Origin: Undaria pinnatifida
Taxonomy: Eukaryota; Sar; Phaeophyceae; Laminariales; Alariaceae
NCBI GenBank assembly: GCA_012845835.1
Contig: JABAKD010000029.1
Location: 13,799,892 to 13,863,891 of the forward strand
Direction: 5' to 3'
Length of the DNA stretch: 64,000 nucleotides
In this document: positions 11,201 through 19,886 of the stretch, one piece after another
Position numbering within the stretch: position 1 is the first letter of the stretch
Layout of the letters: the number at the start of each line of letters is the position of its first letter
The notes under the pieces: model-generated
The model's input: the letters and a program-made list of their open reading frames with translations, nothing else
Database searches by the model: none
What the model was told of the DNA's origin: nothing
Translations under genes and position numbers: made by a program

Positions 11201-13613
11201 CCGGACTGTCGAAAGGCAGACGTCGATTTTGGGGACGGCGCACGGGCCTCCTCATGGTGAGCGTGTTCGCTATCGCACTGGTTATTTTGCACGCTACGGT
11301 AGAGGTGCCCACTTGTCTATGCCTTTGGAGGTCAGGGGACATCTGGGATGCATTCCCGGGTTTCCCATTGTTTGATTTGCATCTTGATGGTAAAACGGAC
11401 TCTGCTTCTTGGTCTGAGATCATCGTGCACAGCAGTCTTGTATTAATAGTCTTGTCTGTCTCTGGTAGGGGGTATCCCTCGACTGGGGGTCTTTTTCATT
11501 GTCTTGCGCTTGGTCTTTGGTCGTCGGTCAGGCCCGGGTTTGGCCGTGTAGGGTCTGTCGCCCTGGGTCGAGGGCTGGCAGGAGATAATCCAACTTTTCT
11601 CTGGTGTCAACTCTCTTGATTGGGTGATCGTCTCACAAGTTGAGATTGAAAACCCGACATGCCAAGTATACCCCATCCAAAACAATGATTTTGCTTGTAG
11701 GGAAAAATGGTGTTTAAGCTGGCGAAGAAACAATCCCATGGCCTTGGTATTAAAAAATAATATGAAACTAAAGAACGAAAATGGCGTTCCGACGATTTGG
11801 GGGTTAAGGAAGCTCGCCGTCATTCACTTTTTTTTTCCCAACATTGCTACGACCTCTTATCGTATTTTTGCGCAAAAAAAACTGTCTCTATCGTAGCTCG
11901 TGTCTTATGCTACACGCTTGTTTGTGTTGAATTGTTTCGTCGGTTGGTGGGCGGGTTTGCTTGTGAGCATGTTTGATCTGATTTGAGTTGACTTGTTCGC
12001 TTATTGTAAGCCTAAGCCTTGGAGCTGTCGCGCCATTTCAGCCATTTTAGTGTATTTACAATATAAATCATACGAGCTCCTATGCTTCTGTTCGCCTCGG
12101 GCTATGTTGGGATGTTGCTTTTATATTCGAAGTCGTGGCGCCTTGCACTCCTATCGCTGCGTCCGAGCGTTTGGCAGGTGAAAAAAAAAAACGAAATCAT
12201 GGCACTTATAGTTCTTTCTTCGGCTCAAGCATGTTGAGAAGTTGCGGTTGTATTCTAAATCATGGCGCCAATAAACTTATCTCTTCGCCTCGAGCATTTG
12301 GCAGTTCGTTGTTACTCTACAGCATTATGCTATTACACTTCGTTCTTTGCCTCAAGCTCGTTGCGGTGTTGCGTTTCTGTTCTAATCGTGGCACTATCAC
12401 GCTTCTTTCTTGGCCTGGAGCATGTTGGGAAGTTGCATACTTACTCTACATCGTGGCAGTAGTACACTTGTTTCTGCGCCATAAGCATGTAAGGAGGTTG
12501 AACGTATATTCTAAATCATGGCACGACTGCAGTTGTTCCTTCGAGCATGTTGGGCGGTTGCGTTTCTTTTCTAGAACATGGCACTGCAACACTTCTTTAC
12601 TCGCCTTGACAATATTGGCAAGTTTTTTTCTAATCTAAATCATGGCGCCGTTACGCTTCTGGCCCCGCCTCGAACATTCTGACGGCTTTCGTTTTTATTG
12701 TATAAATCATGACAATCACACTTCTTTCTTCGCGTTGCGGATGTTAGCCTGTTGCGCTTCTACTCTAGATAATGACCACGATTACATTTCTCTGTTCGCC
12801 TCGACCAGGACGGTGGCTCGGGCGCCGGAGGTTCGGGACACGAGGGTGGTGAGGGTCTAGGGCGCAAGGGGAACCAGCATGCGGCGCGGCTGGCTGCTGA
12901 GGCTCGCCAAGCGCTAGAGGTGATGAAGCGGAGGGTTGTGAGGCGATATTAAGATAGGACGCGATTATTATAGTGATGGCGTTTTATTGTTGCGAGCGAC
13001 CTGAAAATAAATCCTCAGTTAGTTGGCTATTACCACGGTCGACGGCTGATGTTATAACATTTTATAATAGAAGAGGATTGAGCCATTGTTGGACTGATCG
13101 ACCGAATGCACGACAGTAATGTGTTTTTTTTACCTACCTGATGCTTGTTATTCATTTTTGTTATATTATGCTTGATATGTACGTATCATCCTTCTTGCCG
13201 CAGCTCTTTCAGCGCATTCGTCAATATTCCTACTCCGTCACAACCCCCCCCCCCCCGCCCCCCCTCTCCCCCCCCCGCTCTTGATTGCTTCCCTCCCAAA
13301 CCCAAAATAGGAACTCCTATCTCGGCCGTTGCACAGTGACCGGCGCAAGCGCTTCCCGGTCGCGCAATCACTAACAGAGATCCCCCCCCTTCCCGTCTTC
13401 CCACCCCCACCCCCCTCCCCTCCCAACCCTCCCTTCTTTCTTGTCCATTTTTAGGCGTCCCTGTCGCGACCGTTGCACAGCGACCGGCGCAAGCTTATCC
13501 CGGTAGCGCAAGCACTAACGGAGATGAGAGAGGTGTCCCAGAGAACGGCGGCGGGGGATTTGGTGGCGAAGCAGAAGACTAGGACAGGCAACCTCGCCTC
13601 AACCCAGCAGTAG
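4398..13613 (+). CDS. DDX24/Mak5-type DEAD-box RNA helicase (whole gene, eight exons, 5' end missing)
   Basis: An ATP-dependent RNA helicase of the nucleolar DDX24/Mak5 type, which acts in large ribosomal subunit assembly. Exons: 4398-5258, 6474-7014, 7423-8637, 9121-9195, 10145-10381, 10910-11014, 12809-12919, 13455-13613; all junctions are phase 0 and about 1,100 codons result. Motifs in order: Q (GFHEPTPIQ), I (AAETGSGKT), Ia (PTRELALQ), Ib (TPGR), II (VDEAD), III (SAT), IV (LIFVNAI), V ([10 protein letters not shown]), VI (HRAGRTAR). The VGGLAEVKQ block before Ib and the LSRPL-containing tail are what point to Mak5/DDX24 rather than another DEAD-box family. The N-terminus is low-complexity and lysine-rich, as expected for a nucleolar protein. 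Odd points: a frame change in a purine tract of exon 2, a large acidic insertion between motifs II and III, and diverged copies of most exon edges in the introns. The true start lies upstream and was not found. Confidence 0.85.
5358..5413 (+). pseudogene. Echo of helicase exon 1 3' edge
   Basis: This segment repeats 5209-5266 (end of exon 1 plus donor) at roughly 75% identity by eye. Translated in the parental frame it stays open: [15 protein letters not shown] against [15 protein letters not shown]. The donor is kept as GGACAG/GTATAG, and a TAG lies just upstream where an acceptor could be. It is either a decayed duplicate or a usable alternative mini-exon. Confidence 0.6.
5457..5640 (+). 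repeat. GGCGTT hexanucleotide microsatellite in helicase intron 1
   Basis: About 30 units of TTGGCG, ending in TTGGTG variants. Because the unit is six bases long it is open in every frame, giving Gly-Val, Ala-Leu and Trp-Arg dipeptide frames forward and Asn-Ala in reverse. None is likely to be a gene. Confidence 0.9.
5841..6058 (+). repeat. Imperfect direct repeat in helicase intron 1
   Basis: ACTAATTCCAAGT followed by a CCAGTT..T block occurs at 5841-5885 and again at 6012-6055. The rest of intron 1 up to 6473 shows no exon-like sequence and ends in a run of about 25 C residues before the acceptor. Confidence 0.45.
6474..7014 (+). CDS. Helicase exon 2: Q motif, motif I and motif Ia, with a frame change
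   Basis: Opens at ACTCCAG/GGTTTC and encodes GFHEPTPIQ, then [10 protein letters not shown] (ATP-binding P-loop), then a long Glu/Gly/Lys stretch, then [12 protein letters not shown] (motif Ia). The P-loop and motif Ia are in different frames: between about 6628 and 6806 one base is in excess (or two are missing). A 12-base G-run at 6704-6715 is the likeliest site. This could be a sequencing error in a homopolymer, an unrecognised intron in the purine tract, or a real lesion. The donor is GTTGTG/GTGAGG. Confidence 0.75.
7194..7251 (+). pseudogene. Echo of helicase exon 3 5' edge
   Basis: Matches 7423-7481 at about 80-85%, sharing CTCGC.GAGGTGAAGCAG and GGCAGCTGTCGC. A two-base insertion breaks the frame, and the acceptor AG has become AA. 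It is therefore a clearly dead copy of the exon start, lying 229 bp upstream of the original inside intron 2. Confidence 0.7.
7423..8637 (+). CDS. Helicase exon 3: motifs Ib, II, III and IV plus an acidic insertion
   Basis: 405 codons. It opens [12 protein letters not shown], continues [16 protein letters not shown] (motif Ib), [11 protein letters not shown] (motif II, the ATPase DEAD box), YVFSATL (motif III) and [13 protein letters not shown] (motif IV). About 155 residues between II and III, rich in Asp/Glu/Gly/Ser, form an insertion with no fold expected; a second basic Gly/Ala insertion follows motif III. The phase 0 donor is AGCCTG/GTGAGT, joining to [10 protein letters not shown]. Confidence 0.85.
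9121..9195 (+). CDS. Helicase exon 4: motif V
   Basis: 25 codons after GCTCCGCAG. Encodes [20 protein letters not shown] then LDIPQ, which is motif V of superfamily 2 helicases and couples ATP hydrolysis to RNA binding. Ends CCCCAG/GTAAAA. Both junctions are phase 0. Confidence 0.85.
9225..9620 (+). repeat. Family B repeat inserted in helicase intron 4
   Basis: A copy of the dispersed repeat at 2170-2740 and 27165-27720, sharing CATAGTATGCCCGTTGCT, ATTCATTCGAAGCTGTCC and GGGATGCGAGGGTCTATA. Its right end passes directly into the telomere-like tract at 9640. Confidence 0.6.
9749..9831 (+). pseudogene. Echo 1 of helicase exon 5 (motif VI)
   Basis: About 80% identical to 10145-10223, with a three-base insertion that preserves the frame. 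It reads [17 protein letters not shown] and then [10 protein letters not shown], so the arginine-finger motif HRAGRTAR is destroyed although the frame stays open. It is preceded by AAG in place of TAG. Confidence 0.75.
9968..10041 (+). pseudogene. Echo 2 of helicase exon 5 (motif VI)
   Basis: About 85% identical to the start of the true exon, but a one-base insertion near the start (GGAAGC for GGAGC) shifts the frame. The segments CGTGGTCCACTACGA and GGTTTTCA are shared. It lies 177 bp upstream of the functional copy. Confidence 0.75.
10145..10381 (+). CDS. Helicase exon 5: motif VI
   Basis: 79 codons after CTTTAG. Encodes [20 protein letters not shown] then [10 protein letters not shown], with the two motif VI arginines intact, followed by [11 protein letters not shown]. 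The donor is CTGCGG/GTGAGA, with a long G-run just inside the intron. Two diverged copies of its 5' edge lie upstream. Confidence 0.85.
10382..10909 (+). repeat. Intron 5: G-rich tract with an internal duplication
   Basis: AGCTGCTGCCGG.TCTC.CAAAG..ACGGGCGAATTT occurs at about 10539-10575 and again at 10719-10753, each flanked by GGGAGGGAGG-rich sequence. The intron starts G-rich and ends with a C-run (10838-10850) before the acceptor. Confidence 0.55.
10910..11014 (+). CDS. Helicase exon 6
   Basis: 35 codons, [20 protein letters not shown] and then [15 protein letters not shown], in the post-motif-VI extension where Mak5/DDX24 proteins carry a helical, charged region. The acceptor is TCCTGCAG and the donor CTCATG/GTGAGC. 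Both junctions are phase 0. Confidence 0.7.
11198..11266 (+). pseudogene. Echo of helicase exon 6 3' edge
   Basis: Repeats the end of exon 6 with its donor: CCGGACTGTCGAAAG at the start and CCTCCTCATGGTGAGC at the end, with a six-base net insertion between. The parental frame stays open ([19 protein letters not shown]), and the donor CTCATG/GTGAGC is identical to the original. Confidence 0.7.
11320..11680 (+). repeat. Dispersed repeat, family C
   Basis: Shares GTCAGGGGACATC.GGGAT, CCCGGGTT.CC and TTGTTTGATTTGCATCTTG with 18160-18440, and its right half with the inverted segment 18530-18730. It is a non-coding mobile repeat within helicase intron 6. Confidence 0.6.
12035..12808 (+). repeat. 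~65 bp satellite ending at the exon 7 acceptor
   Basis: About eleven units, each with a TTCTTCGCCTCGAGCATGTT-like block, a TTGCGTTTCT block and AAATCATGGCAC. The block recurs near 12091, 12220, 12284, 12343, 12409, 12474, 12539, 12598, 12663 and 12729. The final unit (12790-12808) reads TCTGTTCGCCTCGACCAG and supplies the acceptor of exon 7, so the 3' splice tract appears to have been amplified upstream. Confidence 0.7.
12809..12919 (+). CDS. Helicase exon 7
   Basis: Opens CGACCAG/GACGGT and encodes [20 protein letters not shown] then [17 protein letters not shown]. Two donors are possible: GAG/GTGATG after 12919 or AGG/GTTGTG after 12934; both are phase 0 and join exon 8. Without splicing, the frame would stop at 12950-12952. 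Reading on to exon 8 is preferred because that exon supplies the family-typical LSRPL. Confidence 0.6.
13308..13380 (+). pseudogene. Echo of helicase exon 8 5' edge (possible alternative last exon)
   Basis: Roughly 79% identical to 13452-13520, with an intact AATAG acceptor and an open parental frame ([20 protein letters not shown], then LTEI) against [20 protein letters not shown]. It then runs into a C-rich tract and would end at the TAG at 13452-13454, which is itself the acceptor of the downstream copy. The ELLSRPL start is at least as family-like as the downstream copy, so it could be an alternative terminal exon. Confidence 0.6.
13455..13613 (+). CDS. Helicase exon 8: C-terminal tail
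   Basis: 52 codons plus TAG after CATTTTTAG. Encodes [20 protein letters not shown], then [20 protein letters not shown] and KTRTG. The LSRPL block resembles the LLSQPLF-type segment near the C-terminus of DDX24. The tail has diverged copies both upstream (5' edge) and downstream (3' end). Confidence 0.6.
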   Translation, partial: ASLSRPLHSDRRKLIPVAQALTEMREVSQRTAAGDLVAKQKTRTGNLASTQQ

Positions 13614-13776
13614 TAGACGAAATCTGGATTGCTACTGTAGTACCACGCATCACCGCAGCAGTAGCAACAAACGAAAACGGAGAATCCCCGTAAAGCAGAC
13701 GTTTCCTAAATGTTTGGAGAACCCCCACACGCCCGGGACACAAACGAACCACCCCCTGCTGCAAAGCTAGTTTTAT

Positions 13777-13798
13777 GGTTAGGGTTAGGGTTAGGCGC
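13777..13798 (+). repeat. Short interstitial telomeric repeat
   Basis: GGTTAGGGTTAGGGTTAGGC: three TTAGGG units just before the downstream echo of the helicase tail. Opposite strand orientation to the CCCTAA tract at 9640-10144. Confidence 0.7.
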
Positions 13799-13807
13799 CA
13801 CACAATG

Positions 13808-13935
13808 GCATGGGGAGATGTGGTGGGGAAGAAAACTGAGGCAGCCAATCTGGTGTCAACGCAGCTGTCGCAAGCGAAACCTGGGGAGTTACAGTAGTAC
13901 AGCAGTATCGCGGGTTGACGCAGCAGTAGCATACG
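13808..13935 (+). pseudogene. Echo of helicase 3' end
   Basis: GAGATGTGGTGG.GAAG, AAAACTGAGGCAGCCAA and GTGTCAACGCAG follow the order of 13553-13610 (GGATTTGGTGGCGAAG, AGACTAGGACAGGCAA, CCTCAACCCAGCAG), and the CAGCAGTAGCA block after it is also repeated. The coding frame is not maintained. Confidence 0.5.
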
Positions 13936-14799
13936 ACGCTTGGAAAGCTAGGAGCGGCAAAAATGCACGTCACTGCACCAGCAGCAGCAACAAATAGACC
14001 TTCGAAAGTTGGTAGAATCGGAAACTGCAAGTCAGTGGCGCTGCACTAAGCAAGGAGCGAAGCCTGGAAGGCCGTTGTGAACCCTTCTGGGACGTAGATG
14101 TATCAAAAACAAAAAACGTGATAAACTTGGTCTCACCAACCTGTTTTTTTATGTGCTTGGCCTATTCAACCGGCACGAGTAGTGTGAGAGCGCAGGATAT
14201 CGGCCTGCCTTTCTTATTGCTATGTTTCTTTTTGGGTCTCCTGTGCTGTGTTGATTGAAAATAAGCGAAGGAAGCGTTTGGTGGGAAGGTTGTAGGACGT
14301 ATCGCTCGGCAGACCTCCGCATGCGCAGTCGAACGTGACTGTGCGTCGTTCTACGGCAGCCCCCTCAACATTTCTATAACGATATCGCCGGTTTAAAAAC
14401 CAACTCCCGGTTGCATCTCCTGAAATGCGGTGTCCCTCGACACCCCGACGTCATCGATCGATAGACCTTTCGTTGCACACGGGACAATATATGGATACTT
14501 GTGTTTTCAATAGTATCCTTGTGTGGAGTTGCCGCGATACGTTTGTTCAAGCAAATCGATGGTTTTCGGAGGGGCTATCGTATAATCACTCCTTTACGCC
14601 TGCACCCAACCTTGATCTTCTATCCGATTCTTGGGAGGCCAAGGATACACGTGTTTAGGAGCGCACGCGTGCATGTTGTGTTGCTGCTGCTTTCACATTA
14701 TATCGTTAGTATGCCCAATGACACCCAGCACACACGATGCCCGTTCTGACTCGAGCATTTCTGTGAAACCAATGAACACCTAGAAAAAAGCGGTCGGAA

Positions 14800-14893
14800 C
14801 TCCTCTTGACCTTCGGGGTGCCGCTATCAATCCTGAGCGATGCTGAGGGGGGGTTCGCTGTGCAGGTGGTGAAACATTTGTCCCAGTGGCTGA
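14800..14893 (+). pseudogene. Retrotransposon integrase-core fragment
   Basis: The frame reads LTFGVPLSILSDAEGGFAVQ and then VVKHLSQWL. Retroviral-type integrases carry an FG.P..I.SD.G..F segment around the second catalytic aspartate, and this fits. The sequence on either side is not integrase-like, so it is a short remnant. Similarity by eye only. Confidence 0.4.
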
Positions 14894-15706
14894 GAGCGTC
14901 CAAAGGCTCTGGTTCCAACAACCCCCCCGTCCTCAGGGAGCGGTCGAAAGGGTGGGGGGGGGGAGGCTCTAGGAGGCACTTCCATCCTCTGCAAGACTTG
15001 ACATCGAATATGAGACCGGTATCTACTCCCCGCATGTTAGATCCAACGCGTCACGCCAGACCCTAGCCTACAATTATTTCCGACACAATTCCGTGTACCT
15101 TTTAATCGAGATGCTCGCACGCAGTTAGACTTGATTACGCCGTCGTCGATTGTGTGGAAAATAGAGGGGGTCGTCAATAGCCACCTGGCCTGCTTCGTAG
15201 ACGGTGTAAATAAATTAAACCGCAAGAGTACATTTCATCAGTATTCGGTTGGACAGTGAACAAGGTAAGCACGCGTGCTAATTGCGGTTAAGCACGAGAA
15301 GCGGTGAGCAGCCCCCGTGGGCGTTAACATGCGTTCGGTCATAGCATCTACGCAGTGAAGTTAAGCACGTGTAAGGTTATCGCTGACTAGATGGGGAGGT
15401 GTGGTGAGCGCCTCCCTGGTTTTGTGGGGGGACATGTCAGCAGTATTGGGTTCAGGCGTGAAGGTGAGCACATGATATAGATGGTGCGCTGAACGGGACG
15501 GTAAAGGAAAGCAGCTCCCGGAGGTGTCTATCACAATCGATGGTAGCTTCCAGACAATGAGGTGAGCACTGGTCATGCTGCCGCTGAACAGGAGAGATGG
15601 GGTGACCACCTTCCTGGGGATGGGTTTGAATTTCTGGGAAAGGCTCCCCTCGAAGCTAACTCGTTAGCACTGAAGAACGGGACCATGACCATGGCGGGTA
15701 GTCTGC

Positions 15707-16162
15707 ATGATACACTCAGGCCTCAGTTGCACGGTACATCTAAACGACAGCAGCACCAGGAAAATAATAGTATCTGTGGCGATCAAACCCTTTCACGAGC
15801 ACCCGGTGGATTTTTGCCATGCGTTCAAGGACGAGTTCGCACCTGGGAGGCGGATATCGGACATGCTGAGGTTTTCAATGCGTCAGCACCGTTATATACG
15901 CGAATCGACCGCAACGCCTCAAGGGTCAGGGAAGACATGTGGGTCTGGGAATATAAAGGCAGGCACTAGGACGGGGTCGAAAATAGCTGTGGCTGAACGA
16001 GGAATCACAAGACACCGCTACAGCTGGACGCGTTGCACGCTTTGTGGGAGCGGTACCATGGAGCCGATCACCGGACTTGACCACCGGGAGTGCCAACAAA
16101 GGGGGAAGAGGGAAGCGGCTCCAAAGAAGAGGCGCTTCAGGTATACCTGGTATACCCGATAG
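15707..16162 (+). CDS. Unassigned 151-residue frame
   Basis: An open frame with a central AFKDEFAPGRRISDMLRFSM segment and a C-terminal CTLCGSG...DHREC arrangement that could bind a metal, followed by a basic KREAAPKKRRFR tail. I recognise no family, and a second frame is open over much of the same DNA (15562-15969). It lies in a repeat-rich region and may be a relic of a mobile element. Treat as hypothetical. Confidence 0.2.
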   Translation: MIHSGLSCTVHLNDSSTRKIIVSVAIKPFHEHPVDFCHAFKDEFAPGRRISDMLRFSMRQHRYIRESTATPQGSGKTCGSGNIKAGTRTGSKIAVAERGITRHRYSWTRCTLCGSGTMEPITGLDHRECQQRGKREAAPKKRRFRYTWYTR

Positions 16163-18159
16163 GAACAAAACAACTCCTGAGGGAGCTTGCATACATTCGT
16201 GGCCGGAGAAAGGCATTCGTGGGAGAGGCATACGACTTCCGAGACCCGTACTGGTGAGCGGGGTATCATCCAGACTGTGAATGGGAGGAGCTGAATCGTC
16301 AAGAAATCAAGGGGGGGAGATATTTGGCGGTAGCTTCAGCTTGAACCGGGTGTCTGAGATAGAGCCAGTAGAGAGTTGGATGGAAGCTGGAAATATGTTA
16401 ATCTTCAGGAACTATAACGGGAAAAGGAGTCGGCGACCCCAACCCGAACCGGTTTTAAGCGGTTGGTCTGGCTGGGAAGGGTGGAAGCTCCGTTGACCAA
16501 GGCGACATTCTTCAAAGCCTTAGAGGAGACCGGACTTGGGGAGGTGATGTGGAGGGGGCGTCGGAGCATGAACAAATGTAGTGTGCCGGAGACTTATAGT
16601 CCTGACGCACAATTAATTGGCGCAGAGTATGCGGAGGGCTAAACTCTATGGGTGTGGGACGGACGTGTCATTTAGAGCGGTTTTACCGCTAAATTGTAAC
16701 GCGGGACTCTGGGGGGAGGGCAAGCTCTATCCCTCTTACCACCTACAGAAGAAATGAACACTTCCCATGTGAAAGACAAATGCAAAAAGTCAAAGTCATT
16801 ATCAAGCTGCTACCATACCAGGTATAAATTATGCGTGGAGGGATGGACACCCCGCAGTGTTCCCTAAAGGGTTGTTGTTCTTTTCGATACGGTAGGCTCG
16901 CACCAACGCTCGAGTCGAGTAGCAGCGCGGCGGCGAGGTTCGAACGCCGCGGGTGCCGAACGACCGGGAGGTTGTTGTACTGATGCGCGTGAAATCCGTA
17001 CGTACTTGTATGTACCATGTAGAAACACCAGTCTGCTCAAATTTTGTTTACCAACTTGTCAGCCTCACATATGCGGCCGATTTGTTATGTGTCTTTCATG
17101 CGCCCCGCTTCGCTTCCAACTCCGCGTGTGAGTGCCGCAGACTTGCCGCTCTGACTTCGTATGGATGGGGTGTATTCGCACTAAGCCAGCGAGAATAGAT
17201 CTCCGCCTTTTAATCTTGCCGATAGTATTCTCGGTATGATGCTCTGTACATGCCGGTTTGCCGGGCCTGGATGAGAAGCGAAGATAGCGGGAGAGCGAAG
17301 AGAGATATAGGTGGTTCTGTGGTGTGGTCGTACGGAGCGGTCTCTATCTCTAATCCCTTTGGAGCGAGAAAACGTTTTTAGAATGCGCCTTGTGATTACA
17401 TGAATTGATGCTCTACGAGTATACGGCTGGGGGTTCGCCTCACCCACTCCATGGTAAAACTCGAGCTGACAGCAGGGTACGACGCCGCTGTAAGGGGGGC
17501 ACTTCTAGAGCGTCCTTATTTCAGCGGATCGAGGCCTCTCGCGCCACTCTCTACCCTGTTAATGTTTACCTGGTGAGTCGCAAGGGGGTTTGCTTTGAAT
17601 GTTTCTCGGTGTACACCGCCATGGATGGGGCGATTTGTGATGCTTGTGGCTTTGAGCGAGGTACAGGACCGTTTGCGCTAGTAGCCTGAGCGCCGGTAGT
17701 GCAAATAGGGTTGCCATCCCTGCCGTAGCTCGGGTTGCCGGTGCCGTGATACCGTGTGAGGGAGTACGGCGCATTCGTTTTGATTACGGGCGGACCAAGT
17801 ATATTGTAGACACGAAGTAATCCTACTCCCTCGCACGTATCAACTCCAGATGCCGCCGAGGACAGACGACAAGACCATAGAGAATGCAAAGATCTGAGAC
17901 CACGGCAGATGCGATGCTATCGTGCTTGGGGGTGAGGAGCGAGCTTCACAATACGTGTCTTGTGGGGGGGTATGAAGGTGTGCGAGCTGTGTGGGTGCGG
18001 GTACATGTCAATAGATACACTACGCTCACATTTGAATTTTGTCGTCGTCCAATCCAATGCAACTAGTTGCAATCAATACGCAATTTCAATTTCGTCTTTA
18101 TCCTCCAACACAAATACGACTGGGGGCTCGTCTCATCAGCTCTCCAATAGATGGGGGGG

Positions 18160-18730
18160 GCGGTGGTCGTCAGGGGACATCCGGGATAAATCCCCGGGTT
18201 CCCAATTGTTTGATTTGCATCTTGCTTGGTGGTAAGACGGATACTGACGCTTGTTCTAAGACCATCGCGCACAGCAATGCGGTTCTTTCAGTGTCATCAG
18301 CCGGTCGTGGGTGGTTTGTGAGGAGGAAAAGGTCTACCTGCGGCTGCGGATCGTTGGTCAGCCTCAGGGCTGAGGTGCTGGGTCTGTCTCTCCGCGATAG
18401 GGGGCTGACAGGTAATAGGCGTTTCTCTTGTGTAAAAAAAGCGAGCATAAAAAAGTGCCCACACGATCGAAAAAGATGCCAAACGCGGTACTCGAAAAAT
18501 CCCGGGTGCCAACGCACCTGACCCACGCAAAATCTGCAGGTTTATTAGGACTGTTGAGTTTTCAATCCCAACTTGCGAGATGATCACCCCAAACAGAAGA
18601 GTTGACACAAGAGAATATCGTAGATTACCTGTCCCTCGGCCCAGGGTGACAGACCTACCGCGTGTGACCCAGACCGAGCGATCCACCGACAAAGACTGCT
18701 GTGCGCGATGGCCCCACCAGCAGCAGCAGT
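18160..18730. repeat. Family C foldback (inverted pair)
   Basis: 18160-18440 is a forward copy of the repeat at 11320. 18530-18730 is an inverted copy: its reverse complement restores GGTCTGTCACCCTGGGC and TTCTCTTGTGTCAACTCT. The two arms could form a long hairpin around a ~90 bp spacer. Confidence 0.6.
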
Positions 18731-19408
18731 TCCGTTTTACACCCCACCATAACTTCATACACCTGAAACCCCGGAGATATATTGAAAATATCCCCTGTAT
18801 ACCATATTCGTTATACCAGCCGCATGACCCATCTTCACCTACACTAAAAGATACACGAGGATGTCTCCAGGATGTCCCTCGATGACCACATATGACGGTG
18901 AGCGAACGGTGTTTTGGTGCGGTCAGGGTTACACGTCTCATCGTCTTAAGAAATTGTTGTCGACCCATCGGTCCTCCTCCACCACCATACCGTACCTAAA
19001 ACTACTAGAAAACAGACTGGAAACCCGGTTCAAGTGGACTAGACAAAGCGTACTCAGAAAATGGACTCAGAAAAGAAAACTAACAAAAGACTCAGAAAAG
19101 AAGATTCAGAAAAACGGACTAAAGAAAATGGATTCAGCGAATCGTATAGAAATTGCGCTTCAGAATTCTATAGCCGATTCGTTTTACCCAAGAGGGAGAG
19201 CCAAGGAGTATACTCCGAGGAACAGTATACTAATTATACAAAATGAAAACGAAACAGGACATAGAGATGGGTGCATACAAGCGCTACATAAACCTTTAGA
19301 GATGGGTGCATACTGCGCCGCACAACGACCGCTGCCGCGTATTGCGGCGCCGTCGACGGACCCCAACCTGCGCTACTCCAAACATCAATCACCCCCTTGG
19401 TGCACATC

Positions 19409-19886
19409 CTATCGTTTCTCCCCGTCATCTACAGCCCTCATCAGCTTCAACACCAACACCGCTATCTCATTGGGCGGACCAGGCAAGCAGAAATGAGGGT
19501 CAGTTGTGCCATCTACTGCCCCCTTCGTCCAACGATGCATGCCGCGCATCATGCACCCCACATCTAAGTACTTTGCACCCGACTCGATAAAGCGCGCCCT
19601 CTGGTTCTTGGGCCAGTTGTTAATCCCACCCCCCGCGCTGTACGTGCTCAGCCAAAAAAACTGCGCCCCTGCTTTTTGCGCTTCGATCGCGGTCTTCACG
19701 GCGAGATCCGAGGGAATCGAGGGGGGGTTGCCCTGGTTCATGAACACCGCATCGTATGAAGAAAGGGCCTCGTTTCTGTGCTCGCGCCGCGCGTCTTTAA
19801 GGCCTTTGTTGGGCTGTTGGTGCGCGAATGTATAGTGCACGATAGCCCCGTTTTCGAAGAAAAATTCTCCATTGTCGTCGTCACAT
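19409..19886 (-). CDS. SGNH exon 4: C-terminal catalytic block
   Basis: Begins after GGAGTTGCAG and reads CDDDNGEFFFENGAIVHYTF; it contains SSYDAVFMNQG, AGAQFFWLSTYSAGGG and the DPHFCLPGPPNEIAVLVLKL end segment, then a stop at 19409-19411. Asp and His of DPHF are the expected partners of the block I Ser. The one-base start phase completes the AG left by the preceding exon. Confidence 0.7.

Larger units (their letters stand above)
13936..19408. other. Intergenic region between the helicase and the SGNH gene
   Basis: No gene with supported exons. It holds an integrase-like scrap near 14806, an unassigned 151-residue frame at 15707-16162 with CTLC and HREC pairs but no recognised family, and the family C foldback at 18160-18730. 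The rest shows no structure I can name. Confidence 0.5.

Noticed and set aside
12809..12952. Ending the helicase at the TAA at 12950-12952
   Set aside because: It would omit the LSRPL tail expected for the family; a phase 0 donor before it joins cleanly to 13455. Kept only as a possible read-through isoform.
16930..16960. GGTTCGAACGCC as a tRNA T-arm
   Set aside because: The flanking stems do not pair correctly, and no acceptor stem, D-arm or A box was found in range.
18297..18968. A 223-residue minus-strand frame
   Set aside because: It runs through both arms of the family C foldback and has no recognisable domain.
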